The notes beneath the pieces were generated by a model, which did no database searches, was not told the origin of the DNA, and saw only the letters and a program-made list of their open reading frames with translations. From assembly GCA_024760905.1 (NCBI GenBank), contig CM045733.1, positions 35,616,001 to 35,680,000 on the forward strand: 64,000 nucleotides of DNA, in the 5' to 3' direction. Below, one piece after another: positions 1 through 13,216 of the stretch. Position numbers and translations under genes: made by a program. The first letter of the stretch is position 1. Every line of letters begins with the position of its first letter. The DNA is from Plotosus lineatus (lineage: Eukaryota; Chordata; Actinopteri; Siluriformes; Plotosidae).

Positions 1-119
1 GATAACCCAGTTAGCTGCGCTGGGGGGGGACAGTGACAACCCTGTGGATAGTGGGACTCGAACCCCCAACCTTTGGATCAGTGATCCAGCACCCTATACC
101 ACCAGACTGCCACTGCCCC
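1..119 (-). mobile_element. tRNA-derived SINE (family A), 5' part
   Basis: Read on the minus strand, it starts GGGGCAGTGGCAGTCTGGTG and has a B-box-like GGTTCGAGTCCC followed by the family A body. The rest lies beyond the window start. About a dozen relatives occur in the window. Confidence 0.8.
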
Positions 120-960
120 AATTTTCATTGAAGGGTTTTGGAAAATGCATTTAGTTGGTTAATTGTGAGAATTAAGTAGTGTCCGATCAAATTATTGTAC
201 TTTTAATCAAGAATTCCAAGCTAAGTATTGATACTGGATATGACAGGGGAATCCCTGGACATCATGCAATGTAGACTGATGATTTTATGGAACTTGAGGT
301 GTATTTCTAAGACAATCAATCATATATTCAATAAAGGCAGGTTTTGATGAATGTCCAATAGGAATGTAATAAAAAAGGCATGATTCGTGGTAACACGATA
401 AAATCAATTTTTTTTCCCCCATTTTATGTTAAAATGTGAAAATATGTTTTTTACTAATACTGGAGGGTCACGTATGATTTCACTGACAGCAGTCAAGATG
501 CATATTATGGAGTACAGAATCTCCATTTTCTCCACTGCTTGTGTGCACATCTGAAATAAAGACAGCTATCCATGTTTTAATGTTTCACTGTCTCATATCA
601 CATTCTGAAGTGAACTGTGCTCTCATTTCAGTCAGCTGAGCTTCCTGTGCTGCAGTTCACATGCCTGAGGGTTTTGTTCACTTGCATGACTAATGCACAT
701 GTTTACATGATCTCCATGTTCCAACCTGTTGGAAATACAGTAATAACTGCAGGAATGTACAGGTATAAATGTATGGTTATTCTATGTAGCTATAAGTAGA
801 CTTGCAGTATAATTTAAACCTTTTGGAGAAAAGATGAACTCGGCAGACCAAGAACCATTCTGGCTTTTTTGCTTGTCCCTCTAGTGCAGTCATCACCAAT
901 TTCCCCAGCCTGAAGACTTCCAGGTCTGTAGGAAGGTAGAGCCTCAGAATGGTTTACAGG
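120..960. other. Intronic or upstream sequence, nothing recognised
   Basis: AT-rich, no repeat end, splice-bounded coding or RNA gene that I can support. A 60-codon open frame at 617-799 has no recognisable features. Confidence 0.5.
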
Positions 961-962
961 TA

Positions 963-1917
<955 letters not shown>

Positions 1918-2023
1918 TATATGCTTGTACAAATATCTATACAGAATTATGAAAATTTTGACTGTCAAATAAAAAATGCTCTGAAGAACTCTTGAAGAAC
2001 TCTGAGCATCGAAGAACAGAGTA

Positions 2024-2391
2024 AAGTCGGCACTCTACTTATGAAATGAATACGTTCCAGAGCCTTTTTCGGAACCTGGAGTTTTCGTATGTAGAGGCGC
2101 ATTTTACATGTAAAACGCGTGATTCGTTCCATGGCTCCCAAGACTACCCCATAAACCCTTTAAAAATGATATAAGTACAGAAATTTTGTATGAAATATGT
2201 GTTAAAAGTAAAAGAAAATTATTTATTAAACAATTTAAACATTTTGTTAGCAAATTAAACCATTTTATTAACATATTTATTAATTAAACCATTATTAAAC
2301 ATTTTTTATTAACGCACATACACACACACACAACACTGTCTCTCTCTATCTCTGTCTCTCTCTCTTTGTCTCTCTCTGTCTCTCTCTCTTT

Positions 2392-2452
<61 letters not shown>

Positions 2453-3101
2453 CTCTCTCTTTGAGTGGCGCGCTCTGCCGAATGCTGGCTCCACCCACAC
2501 GCAGCGCGTCACGGAAGGAGCTTTTGAGAGGGTGTTGTATTTAAAGCAGAATTACCTGTTTGAAAGATCTGAGGTCCGGATTCAAAATGAACTTGCTTCC
2601 TCGAGAGATCAAAGGTCCGGATTCAATATTAACTTGCTTCCTTGCGAGATCGGAGGTCTTTTGTCCCACGGAGCATTTTGTGCATGGAACATTTGTGGCG
2701 CCGCCCACTTCCATACACAAAAATGCTTTGAGGCCAAATGTGGAGCTTTTGAAATGGGGCGTGGCTCATCCGGACCTCTTCAAAGAAGCTGCAATGAGTA
2801 CTCTCAAAGAAACTCACAAACCAAGAGTACGTCTCTACTTTACACGTGTGACAAACAAGCTTATGGGTACAGTACTATTGAGATTCAGCTCCCTCCTGGC
2901 CACTGGGAGGCCAGCGGGACGGGATGTTGGGAGACAGCCAATGAGAGAGAGCAACTCACGCATTGTTTGAATTTTTGAATGGCACGTTTGGTGCTTTTCG
3001 TAAGAAGAGGTTGTTTCATATACAGAGGGTGAAAATTTAGGAAAATGTTTTTCGTAACCTGGATTTTTCATCTTCAGAGGTTTTCGTAAGTAGACCGACT
3101 G
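2024..3101. mobile_element. MITE-like element M2b (CAGTCGG ends)
   Basis: The right end reads TTCGTAAGTAGACCGACTG followed by TA; the left end (AGTCGGCACTCTACTTATGA) is a diverged inverted copy. The interior matches the copy at 27799-28845, including the CTCCCAAGACTACCCC-like and ATTTATTAAAC blocks and a (CA)n tract. It is non-coding. Confidence 0.7.
2395..2449. repeat. (CA)n microsatellite in M2b
   Basis: About 27 CA units after a CT-rich stretch, at a position equivalent to the CA tract in the copy at 27.8-28.8 kb. Confidence 0.97.
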
Positions 3102-3145
3102 TACTTTGTTTTGCCGGGTGTAGGCGTGATCAGGAATATAACATA

Positions 3146-3540
3146 CAGTAGGCCCTTGACTATTCGCGGTTTTGCACTCACGGTTTGAGTATTCGCTGAC
3201 TGCCGAGCAGCTCGCACGTGATTCAAATTCAGGCAATGGTTGTCCTCCTTCCTGCTGATTAGTTGAGATGATGTAACGCCCCTTTTTCCTCATTCACGCA
3301 CAAGTTGGCTATGAGCCTTTTTTTAGTGTGTTTTAATTACCAGTTAAATTCTATGATGTCACTCCTGCTAAGCACCAGAAAATGGTAATGACGTTGGATG
3401 TCTCTTCTGAGAGAAATAAGACTTTCTCCAGAAGAAACGACAGTTTCCTCTGAAGTGCCCGAAGAGAAATAATCGTCTGAACTGTTGTAAAACACTGCAC
3501 TATTAAAGTCTTTTCCAATTATTATTCCAGTACATGACCT
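3146..3540. mobile_element. pogo/Tigger-like end fragment (CAGTAGGCCCTTGAC)
   Basis: Begins TACAGTAGGCCCTTGACTATTCG, resembling Tigger-type termini, and shares several hundred bases with 61543-61870. No opposite end was found in either place, so these look like partial copies. Confidence 0.55.
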
Positions 3541-3985
3541 AAGGTAATGTTTAAAATGTTTGTGTGTTATTTTTTATTTACTGTGGTGTAGCATGTTTCT
3601 CATTTTGTTTGTCCAATTTATTACATTTCTTGTTCTTTTATGTCATTTTTGTTATGGTCTGTGTTTTGGGGGACTTTAATTTTGGTGCTGTGCCTCTAAC
3701 TATTTCCTCTCCACTTCGGCTGAGGGGCATGGCTGAGCTGCTTGGTAGCACACACCTGAATAATAACAAAATTGAGCATAAAAAGGTGTAAACTAATAAG
3801 ATGAACATAGTTTTTTTAAATAAGTCAAATACTTATGTACATATTTTCACATGATATCCTCTCCCAGGCACGCACTGAAGATTTTGATTTGTTGTTTTAC
3901 AAATAAACTTGAACATGGAAATATTTATTCTGGTTTGAAGTTGAGTGATTGGAAAATGTGCCAGTTTCGTGATCAGACCCATATA

Positions 3986-4870
3986 CAGTGGTACCTCACC
4001 TTACGAAAGTCTCACCAAACAAAAAATTCAGGTTACGAAAAGCATTTTCCTAAAATTTTTGTATCAGGATATGAAACAAATTCCTGTTACAAAAGCGCCA
4101 TCTTAAAAATTCAAACGTGCCATTCAAACATTCAAACAATGCACGAGCTGCTCTCCCATCAATGACGTTCAAACATCCCGCCCCACTGGCGTCCCATTGG
4201 CTAACAACTGAGCTGTCGTTCATTTCGCCCTCACTCAAGCGCCATCTTGGACAGGTCCACCTGACGCCATCTTGGACAAGGATCCCATTGCCTAGGAGGA
4301 ATGATGTATCTACCTCCCATTGCTTATTATAGAGCTGAATCCACCATGATACACACACGCCCGCACACACGCACACACACACACACACGCACACACATGC
4401 GCGTGCGCGCACATGTGATTTCCGGTGCGAGTGAGAAGAAATGGGCTCGAGTGATATCACAAAGGAATATGGCCAAACCCGTCTACCATCGGTACGAAAT
4501 TGAAGCAGAAGGAGGTCTTAAAAGGTATGTAAAAGGTATGTTTTTATAATTTTTAAAGGGTTTAGGGGGTAGCATTGGGAGCCTTGGAACGTATCACGCG
4601 TTTTACATGTAAAATACAGTTCTGTCTGTCTGTCTGTCTTCCTTTCGGCTTTTTCCCTTTTACTCGGGAGTCGCCACAGCGAATCATTTGATTCACACGT
4701 TTGATTTGGCAGAGGTTTTTAATTTGGCAGAGGTTTTTACGTCGGATGCCCTTCCTGTCACAACCCTTTTAGCAAGGGACAGAAACACGCTGACGACTTT
4801 GCAGCCTACGAAAAATGCAGGTTATGAAAACTGCTCTGGAACGGATAAATTTTCTAAGGTGAGGTACCAC

Positions 4871-4872
<2 letters not shown>
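3986..4872. mobile_element. M2 MITE-like element, second copy, interrupted by a SINE
   Basis: Left end CAGTGGTACCTCACCTTACG preceded by TA; right end AAGGTGAGGTACCACTG. The interior is the reverse complement of the copy at 963-1917, including a (CA)n tract near 4352-4410. A SINE-A fragment sits at 4641-4809. Confidence 0.75.
4641..4809 (-). mobile_element. SINE family A, 3' part with RTE-like tail
   Basis: Contains the tail complement CCTTTCGGCTTTTTCCC...GTCGCCACAGCGAATCA and the body up to TTGCAGCCTAC. It is 5' truncated, and a short GATTTGGCAGAGGTTTTT segment is duplicated in tandem. Confidence 0.75.

Positions 4873-4880
<8 letters not shown>

Positions 4881-4956
<76 letters not shown>
4881..4956. 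repeat. (TA)n microsatellite
   Basis: About 38 TA units directly after the M2 right end. Confidence 0.97.
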
Positions 4957-4963
<7 letters not shown>

Positions 4964-4969
4964 AATAGT

Positions 4970-6450
4970 ATTTATATACAGTTGTGATATAACATGAGAA
5001 CTGATTTGATTTTCATTATACAACTCAATGGATTTCAGCTTTTTAAAAGCTTAAGTATGATTGTGGCTGTGAATACTTTTAAAAACACATTGTTTTCTAA
5101 ATCTGTGAACACTGCATGCATTTTAAGCAAGGTTTTGTTATTTGATTTGTGATTAATACCAATCACGATGACACTGTCGATTGTGATGCGTGTTAAAAGT
5201 TTATAAGTTGGGTTTTGTGACAAAAACATGAAACATGGTACCAATTAATGAGTGAGTCATCTTGTCCTCCTACGCACATTAGACAAACAAACACATTAAA
5301 AAATCACTTTCATTCACAGTGAAGTTTAATGTTGGTGTTCTGTATGATTCCTTTCACTTGTAGCAGGTAGCAGTTGCTTGGATACAGGTTTTGTTATGTA
5401 GACTGTGCTTTTGCCAGTCTCTCTATTTCTCTCTATCTCTCTCTCATCCATAATTTCATCCATGAATACACCAAAACTGCTGGGTTGATAGACTTAATGG
5501 CAAAAATTATAATGCTACTGACTTATTTCCCTTCATTTTCTGTATCGTAAAGAAAGTGTAAATGATGAAATTGAATGAAAGAGATGAATGTGGTCACACA
5601 TGGGATGCTGAAGGTCAATATCATTGTGTTGAGTAGCCTGCCTTATGTAGTTATCTCTTATATTTTACAAACCACTCTATTTGCATTTATAAATTGCATT
5701 ATCCAGCAAAAAAAAACCTTTCTGAGCCATAAACAAGACAGTGGCAACACAAGATCGAGTCTGATGAGGTTTGAATCCAAGGCCAGACCGAGTCCAAATT
5801 AAGATGAATAGTTAATGAAAGACAGGATTAAAATCTCGTAAAATATAAATTTGTTGACTGAAATGTAAGAAATGATGAAAATTAAAAACAAAACAACAAC
5901 AACGACAACAACAAAAACCCCAACAAGAAATGTGACACAAGTTGTTATAAAATAGAATTGTGGGTAAATCAGCTATGTTTTCATTTTCACTTTCAGTTTT
6001 CAGCATGGGTGCTAAATCACTTTAAAAATGAAACAGAAACAGAGTAGTACTAGAGGTAAAAATAAAACTGAATAATAAATGTAATAAAAGCAGAACTATA
6101 ACCAGCCACTTCTTCAAAACAGAAATAAAAGTTTCGTGTACCTGAAAAACTAACTAAATCATTTAAATTAAAAAAGGAATTATTGAGAAGAAATACTGGC
6201 CTTACCTATACTGTATATAAGTTTTGTGTGGTGCCAGAGGCTCAAAATGTCTTCTATTTTAAGATAATTATTTCAGATTATTTAATTTTGCATTACCATT
6301 TGTGATAGGTAAAAAAAACAACATTAATTTTAAAGGTAGCTGGAGCAAGTAGAATATTTGATGAGACCAATGGCTAAGACCTAGACAAGGCTGAATGCAA
6401 AACAGTAAGTTCACGGCAAGTTTGAGATGATAGAAAATATCCTAGATGCT
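4970..6450. other. Unassigned AT-rich intronic stretch
   Basis: No exon, repeat family or RNA gene recognised. It has minor simple repeats such as AACAACAAC at about 5893-5920. Confidence 0.5.
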
Positions 6451-6454
6451 CTGC

Positions 6455-6602
6455 ATTAACCCATTCAGGGTGAACATGCACACACTTGGAGCAGGGGCTG
6501 CCACACACTGTAGTGCCTGGGAGCAGTTGGGGGTGAGGTGCCTTGCTCAAGAACACTATAGCTATGAAGGTGGAGGAAAGGATATTGCTGTTCCACAATC
6601 CT
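6455..6602 (-). mobile_element. SINE/LINE-tail-like repeat F
   Basis: Shares ACACACTTGGAGCAGGGGCT and GTGAGGTGCCTTGCTCAAG-type sequence with the copy at about 34760-35000. The latter ends in a minus-strand tRNA-like segment. Confidence 0.5.
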
Positions 6603-6609
6603 TAGAAAT

Positions 6610-7524
6610 CATGGCTATTTGTATTCTCCTTATTTGGTGTCATTTTTTTATGACACAGAACCTAGTAAATATATATGACAAATATAGATCACAGCAGACG
6701 TTTTACACTGCTGTATTTTGATGGAAGTTGACGTTTGAGTTTCAGTGGTTATGTGCAAGTGCAAGAACAGTGAGTGATGTGATCAGTTTTAGAAGGATAA
6801 AGAAAAGAAAAGGAGCATTTTGTTGTTTTGTAGTGTTATTGGCTTGTGTGTCTGCGTGTATATGTGCACATTTGTGTTGTCATTACCGACGCCACTTTCA
6901 TTTCAGTAATGTTTCCCCAATGCTCCGTTTGTAAAGGTGAGTCATCATGCTGAATCGGTCTCGGAGGTTACCCCTCCTGCCTCCTCCTCTACCTCCACTT
7001 CATGCTATTACTGTAATCATTCCACATTTTCAGCCTCTGTTTTGCACTGACACACACACACAAACACACACAGTAGGAGACAGTGCCAGAGAATGTTTGC
7101 ACATCTGAAAGCTTTGGTGGAAAATATGTTTCGGGTCTCTAGCGGATCAGTCCTGAGGTGGTTGCTAACTAGAGAGCCAAAACGATAGAAGATGGAGGTT
7201 CATGTTGTCCCTCCATCTCTTAGCAGATCTCTCAGGTGAATGAATGTGTGTTGAGTGCTAGTCCATGACTATTCTAGTTTTGGCTGTGCAGCTTTCATGT
7301 TTTTGTCTCTTACCTTCTGGGCTCTACTCTAGGTGTTGTTCTAGATGTTGTCATGTAATCTCAGTGCCTTTCACTTTATAAATCCTCTTATTGGTTTTAT
7401 GCCTTTCACCAAATGCCCCCATAATAATATTTAATTGAATAAATTAATAGCACAAGTATATTTGCTTTTATTTACAAAGGTTTATGGTTAGGTTGAGATG
7501 AAACAAATTAATTAGCGAGAATTC

Positions 7525-7528
<4 letters not shown>
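6610..7528. other. Unassigned intronic stretch
   Basis: No coding or repeat family recognised apart from a short CA-rich patch near 7050. Confidence 0.45.

Positions 7529-7571
<43 letters not shown>
7529..7571. repeat. (TG)n microsatellite
   Basis: About 21 TG units abutting the head of a SINE. Confidence 0.95.
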
Positions 7572-7573
<2 letters not shown>

Positions 7574-7768
7574 CAGCAGTGGTAAAGGCTCAGGACTACT
7601 GATCTGAAGGATGGTAGTTTAAGACCCAGTACAACCAATCTGCCACTGTTAGGTTCCTGAGTAAGGCCTTAACCCTTAAGTGCTTAGTTGTGTAAAAAAA
7701 AAAAAAAAGATGACTGTAAGTCACTGTGGATAAGTGTGTCTGCCAAATGCCATAAATTTGTTGTAATG
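7571..7768 (+). mobile_element. tRNA-derived SINE (family B) with 'CTGGATAAG..TCTGCCAAATG' tail
   Basis: Head GGCAGCAGTGGTAAAGGCTC, middle CCACTGTTAGG...TGAGTAAGGCCTTAACCC, A run, then TGTAAGTCACTGTGGATAAG and TGTCTGCCAAATGCC. That tail is widespread at the 3' end of fish SINEs (V-SINE/L2-like). Relatives are at 32300 and 40347. Confidence 0.75.
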
Positions 7769-7789
7769 TAGTATGTGTGTTTCCTACAT

Positions 7790-9300
7790 ATTGAGGACTG
7801 GAATATGCTTTTTTCTGAAGTGAGGACATTTTGACTGGTTTGAAGGCTAAAGTTGGAATTAGGTAGTGTAAGGGATGGGCTCTGCATTTGGTTGTGCTGG
7901 TTGGGTTAGGGCGAGGGAATGCTTTATCTCAATGAATGTTTTCACAGTGATGAAGTGCAATATTGTGTGTGTGTGTGTGTGCGTGTGTTTGTGTTTCTAT
8001 CTGTTTCTGTGTCTGTCTCTTCCTCGCATTCACGTACACACATACACTATCATATTCTACTGCTTGATTGAGCTGTCCTGTGGGAACACAGTTAATTCAT
8101 ATATGAACTCTCAGCTATTGAATATTGTGCAGAGTTCACCTAACCGAAATTGTCAGGGTTAAGATCAAGTAAACAAATAAACAAACAAAAACCTCATTTC
8201 ATTTTATGTGCTCTTTTTATACCCATGTTGTGCACACTAAAAATGTTATTGTCTTAAGGGTTGAATAGTTGCCTCAACTTTTCATTTCAAGGACTATTCT
8301 GCGTTATAAACATTATCTTCCGTGTTTAATTATTAATTATTTTCTGAACTCAGAGTTGTGACCACTCAGTGTTTTTAAATTTCTGATTTATAATTTAAGG
8401 CAGCTGTAGTAATTGAGCATTTTATGTCAGTAACATGGATATGCAGCATGCATAACTACTACTCTGACCTACTGATTTAGTGCAAATGTAATAAAACTTG
8501 CATACAGTTTTAAGATTAACATTGATATTGACTAGAACTTCACATCAGAATGCATGTTGGATATAGAATGTTATCATCAGGATGGGCAACATGAAAGATT
8601 AGTGAAAAAGGCTAATGTACCTCAGAAGCTTTTAATTTAAATGTGACTTCTTCCTGTGTTTGTTTGTGTTTGTGTACAGGATGATTATACTGAATGCCTG
8701 GATGTGGGCAGTAAATTTTGGATACTCATTAATGGAAGTACTTGACCTTGACCTTTAGTAAAACATCGTGAAGTTGTAATGGATTATTGTGTATCCCAAA
8801 ATAACAAGACCACCACATTTTTTATGACTTTATCTATTTGTATTTTTCTGAATTGCAGTATACTGGTTTGTAATAAACTATAGATCCCTGTCTTGTTTTT
8901 TGTAAATAAAAAGCTTCCTGGTTGCAAAAATAAAACATCTGAGTATCCTATCTAATAATAATAATAAAAATAATAAATAAATATTATACAAAAATCATGC
9001 AAGAATCCTATTTTAGCAATTAGACTGATATTATCCCAAAAGTGATCTTTTTTTGCCTGACCAATAAAAGACAGGGAGTGCATTTTAAGTAACACTTTAA
9101 AATGTTGTAACTCTGAAAATTCTTATAGTTTTGTGTCCTGCCCAAGGCTAAATAACGCTATAATTGTAAAGTTGACCTACAGTACCCAGCAGAGATGATC
9201 CGCAGTGTATCCACATTCGACTATTTCTATTAGAGAGAGATGAAAGCTATTTAAGTCCCTTGATGCTAACAGCTTTGATGTTTAACATTAATGTTTTATG
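7790..9300. other. Unassigned intronic stretch
   Basis: A short (TG)n at 7964-7992; otherwise no recognisable coding, repeat termini or RNA gene. Confidence 0.45.
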
Positions 9301-9308
9301 ATGAGCTC

Positions 9309-9313
9309 ATCTA

Positions 9314-9361
<48 letters not shown>
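9309..9361. repeat. (CTGT)n microsatellite
   Basis: About 13 CTGT units, with an (ATCT) boundary on each side. Confidence 0.97.
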
Positions 9362-9364
<3 letters not shown>

Positions 9365-9589
9365 CAGTCCATTGGGTGAGATGTAACACTTAATAATCCT
9401 AATAAATTAGGCCAGAGTAAAATTACAAAAAAGTAAATTCAGTTTTAATCTACATGCATTATCTAAAATCTGTCTTTTGATGAACACTACCCATCAGATC
9501 TTCTGAATTTGTGACATGAGGCTGTGTGTCAGACACACTCACTCACTTACTCATTTCCTGAATATGCTTAATACTGCTGCTGAAGCATA

Positions 9590-9668
9590 TATCAGTTGAC
9601 ACTCAGCTTCTGCAGAGTACATCCAGATCTGCTCGCCAGACCAACACACACCCACACACACACACACA

Positions 9669-9700
<32 letters not shown>

Positions 9701-9800
9701 GGCAATTTGGAACAGCTAAATAGACTAATGTGCACATTTTTTGGACTGACGGAGGAAACTGTAGTACCTTGAGAAAACGTGCTCTTAACTCCCCTCATCT
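9590..9800 (-). repeat. Repeat C fragment with embedded (CA)n
   Basis: AATTTGGAACAGCTAAATAG...TTTTTGGACTG-GGAGGAAACTG is the complement of the family C core (see 58105-58315). The CA tract at 9646-9700 interrupts it. Confidence 0.6.
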
Positions 9801-10120
9801 GATTGTCTTCCTGTTTATAAAGTGGTAAAAACAAAATGGTTATACTCTAGAGCACAAGTCAGGTAAAATAATGGTAAAACAGATTAGTGCTTTACTACTT
9901 AATTCATCTTCACTCTGGACTAATTTACAAATATATGCAGAAGCAAGGATACTGGACATACCAAGTATGCGACTGAATAGTTGAAATTTGTTTGTTCTCT
10001 GTATTGTTCTATAGTTTATTCTGTTTATCAATCATTTTAAAATATAATTTGTTAACTGTATTCGGTTTTTTGCAGAATGTGCTGGTTATCTAATTTTTTT
10101 GTACTTAATAGAATACAGTG

Positions 10121-10454
10121 AAGAGCAGTGTTAAGGTGCTGGATCACTGATCCTAAGGTTTGGGGTTCTAGCCCCACTCTTAAGCTTTGTCACTGTCGCC
10201 CCCCTCAGTGCAGTTAACTGGGTTGTCAAAGGCCGGCCATGTCTCCCACTGTCTATGGTTTGAGGCATGTTAAAGAATCATTGCTGACTTTCGACAAGAG
10301 TACTGCTTAGCCGTTAACGTGTTTCTGCCCTGCGATGGCCTGGTGACCTGTCCAGGGTGTACTCTTCCCTCGCCCAGAGTTGACTGGGATGGGTGCCAGC
10401 CTCCCCATGACACTAATTAGAATTCAGCGGTTACAGACTATGAATAAATGAGAA
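10121..10454 (+). mobile_element. SINE family A, copy with 'CCAGGGTGTACTC' tail
   Basis: tRNA-like head with GGTTTGGGGTTCTAGCCCC, body CACTGTCTATGGT...CCATTGCTGACTTTCG equivalents, then a second-type tail (GCGATGGCCTGGTGACCTG, GACTGGGATGGGTGCCAGCC, ACACTAATTAGAATTCAGCG) ending in ATGAATAAATGA. The tail differs from the RTE-like tail at 16861-17205. Confidence 0.8.
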
Positions 10455-10831
10455 TATAGTTACCTTTTTTGCCAGATTATGTAACAACTTTTGAATATAA
10501 TCTATTACAAGCACGTTTCTCTCTGCCTGTAATCACAAACAGCTCATGATAGCTTGGAAAGTTGTATGATGTAATAAAACAATCTTATACTTTTTTCTTT
10601 ATATTTTAAATTGTGATGGGCAACAGCACAACATACCATTTTATTAAACAAAATACAGGTTGTTATTAGAAACAATATCCGCTTCTTTTTTTTTTTTTTG
10701 GCAACCTGGAGGCAAATTTCACTCAGCGGGGTCTATTACATCAGGCTTACACAGATAAACAGCTCCTAGCTTGATTTTTGTGAGATTGGGTATAACTGAA
10801 GAACCCACATGAGAACCACACTATGCGTGTA

Positions 10832-10837
<6 letters not shown>

Positions 10838-10888
<51 letters not shown>
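10838..10888. repeat. (TG)n microsatellite
   Basis: About 25 TG units. Confidence 0.95.
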
Positions 10889-10892
<4 letters not shown>

Positions 10893-11354
10893 GGTATGAA
10901 TTTAAAAACAGGTACCTAGCGGGGTGAGTGAAGTTAAGTGTTAGGTCTTACAGCAGTGTGGGTGGATTGTGTGCTGGTAAGATCTGTATTATGACCTCTG
11001 GTGTGCTCACTCCCCCCCTGCCCTTAGTTTTTCAGCTTCTGGTTCTCTCTTTTCCTTATAACTCTGATTTTCAGAGTATTTATGGGATTTTATAAATAAA
11101 AATATATGATATTGAAACAATTTTTAAAAGTGCATTGTGAAGACTCATTGTAACTCACTGAATGCCCCATTACTCTTTTTTGTCCAGTCACATATTAGAA
11201 CGTATTGTGCCTGACAGGTGTCCTTAATCTAATTCAGAGTACGCTCACCCATTTTTTTTTTTATCATAAATAATAAGTCTGTTCTCCATTTATCGAAACG
11301 TGGGTTCTCAGACATGTTATCCAAACCAATACACTTATTAAAAAAGTGTAAATG

Positions 11355-11690
11355 CATTCATTCATTCATTTTCTGAACCACTTAATCCCAATTACCGTCG
11401 TTGGGAGGCTGGCGCCCATCTCAGGCGACTTTGAGTGAGAGCAGAGTACACCCTGGACAGTTTGCTAGGCCATCGCAGGGCAGAAAGGTGCTGACGACTA
11501 TGCAGCCTACTCTTGACGAAAGTCAGCAATGGTTCTTTTACACGCCTCACACCATAGACAGTGAGAGGTATGGCCCAGTTAGCTGCACTGGTGGTGGTGG
11601 GCGACAGCACTAACAACCCATTGATAGTAGGGATTAATAGCCACCAACCTTGCGATCAGAAAATCAGCATCAGTAAACCACTACTGCCCA
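11355..11690 (-). mobile_element. SINE family A, second-type tail, with TSD
   Basis: Minus-strand copy ending in ATGAATGAATG and starting near the TGGGCAGTAGTGGTTTACTG-like head. Flanked by TAAATGCATTCA (11349-11360) and TAAATACATTCA (11691-11702), a 12-bp target-site duplication with one mismatch. Confidence 0.75.
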
Positions 11691-11889
11691 TAAATACATT
11701 CAGTGGATACTTAAAGAATGATTCGCCTGCAGACTTGGTGGATGTCTCTGAACTGAATGGTCTGTATCTTCATTCATCATTTTCAGTGACATCCTTTAAA
11801 TAAAAAATAACTTGAATAAATAAATAATTAGATCTAAAAATATTAACTGAAAAATCATGAAAATTGACCAGAAATATAACTAAAAGGTA

Positions 11890-12185
11890 GTTAGCTGTGT
11901 GAGCTACACAGCAAGAAGTTCTTGCGTCCAAATCCCGGGCTTGGGTGTTTCAGTGAGGAGTTCGCATGTTCATCTTGTGCTTATGTGGATTTCCTCTCAT
12001 AGCCCAAAGGTATGCACATTAGGCTACTGGCTATTCTAAATTGTACCTAGGTGTGGATGTAGGTGTGAATGGTTGTGTCTTGGCCATGCAATGGGCTGGT
12101 GAGCTGTTCAGGGTGACCAGCATCAGCATAGATAGGCTCCCATCTCCCCATGACCCTAATCTGGTAAAGCACTTTTGCAAATGAG
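11890..12185 (+). mobile_element. Repeat C (tRNA-like head, 'GTTCGCATGTTC' core)
   Basis: Contains CACAGCAAGAAG, GGAGTTCGCATGTTCATC, GTGGATTTCCTC, CCCAAAGGTATGCACATTAG, TTCTAAATTGT and a tail GGCTCCCATCTCCCCATGACC that it shares with some SINE-A copies. This dispersed family is common in fish. Confidence 0.65.
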
Positions 12186-12593
12186 CGATTGTTTGAGGGA
12201 TAATTACTAGAAAAGTGTGAATCTACTTTTCTAAAATCGAGGGTCGTTTAATTATATATGTGAATTGATAATGATATTTTTGAATTGCTGTAGACTTAAA
12301 ACTACAATTGAATTCTGCTGTGGAAATTCATTTACATGAGGACAGTTTGTTTTCATTTAGTTTTTAGAATTTTATAATTTTAAATGCACTGAAATGAAGT
12401 CCTGCTCACTGTACACGGAGATAACATCACATTAATGCTCCATGACATGATCACTTCATTTAAACTAGCAGATTATACACTGTAGATGTTTAATTTAGCT
12501 TATTTTAACATATTTCCCTGAAATCTCACCCACAGTCTATTTTTATTCAGAGTATATTCTTTCTTCTCAAGCTTGAGTATGAATGTATATACA

Positions 12594-13125
12594 CAGGGAT
12601 CCCTCACTACTTCGCGCTTCAATTCATGCGGCTTCAGTGCATCGCATTCTTTTTTTTTTTTTTTTTTTTTTTTAATAAATATTCATCAAATAATAATAAA
12701 ATTAAGGAAGAATAGGGGAAAAAGTTAAGGAAAATGCCACAAAAACAAGGCGGATTATGCAAAAAACCCTAAACAAACACAAATCAAAAAACAACCCAAA
12801 ATCTCCCATCAAAACTGCTTACATTGTTGCATCTGTGTGTGCACGCTCATCTGCGCGTTTGCGTGCGCGTGCTCGCACATATGTATGTGTCGTCTTCTTC
12901 TCATGCAATACCATCTGTATGTGTGTGTATTTATATTTTATTTACATCTTAGGTTTTTTTAATGTTTAATTGTTATTACAAGTATTTATAGTCCTGAATA
13001 TGTATTTATTGATATTATATACACATATACATGTACGCATACGTCAGTGGGGGGATTCTACTTCGTGGACTTCGATGGTCGTGTGGGGCTCTCAGTCCCA
13101 ATTAACTGCGTAAAGTGAGGTATCC

Positions 13126-13128
<3 letters not shown>
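12594..13128. mobile_element. MITE-like element M1 (CAGGGATCCCTCACT ends)
   Basis: Left CAGGGATCCCTCACTACTTCG; right CTGCGTAAAGTGAGGTATCCCTG. Interior GCTTCAGTGCATCGC and CCCAATTAACTGCG are shared with copies at 27270-27732 and 60549-61212. No transposase. The termini resemble pogo/Tigger-type ends. Confidence 0.8.

Positions 13129-13209
<81 letters not shown>
13129..13209. repeat. (TA)n microsatellite
   Basis: About 40 TA units between the M1 right end and the Tc1-like left end. Confidence 0.97.

Positions 13210-13216
<7 letters not shown>

Noticed and set aside
2532..2978. 148- and 136-codon overlapping frames
   Set aside because: They lie wholly within the M2b MITE-like element, whose other copy does not preserve them.
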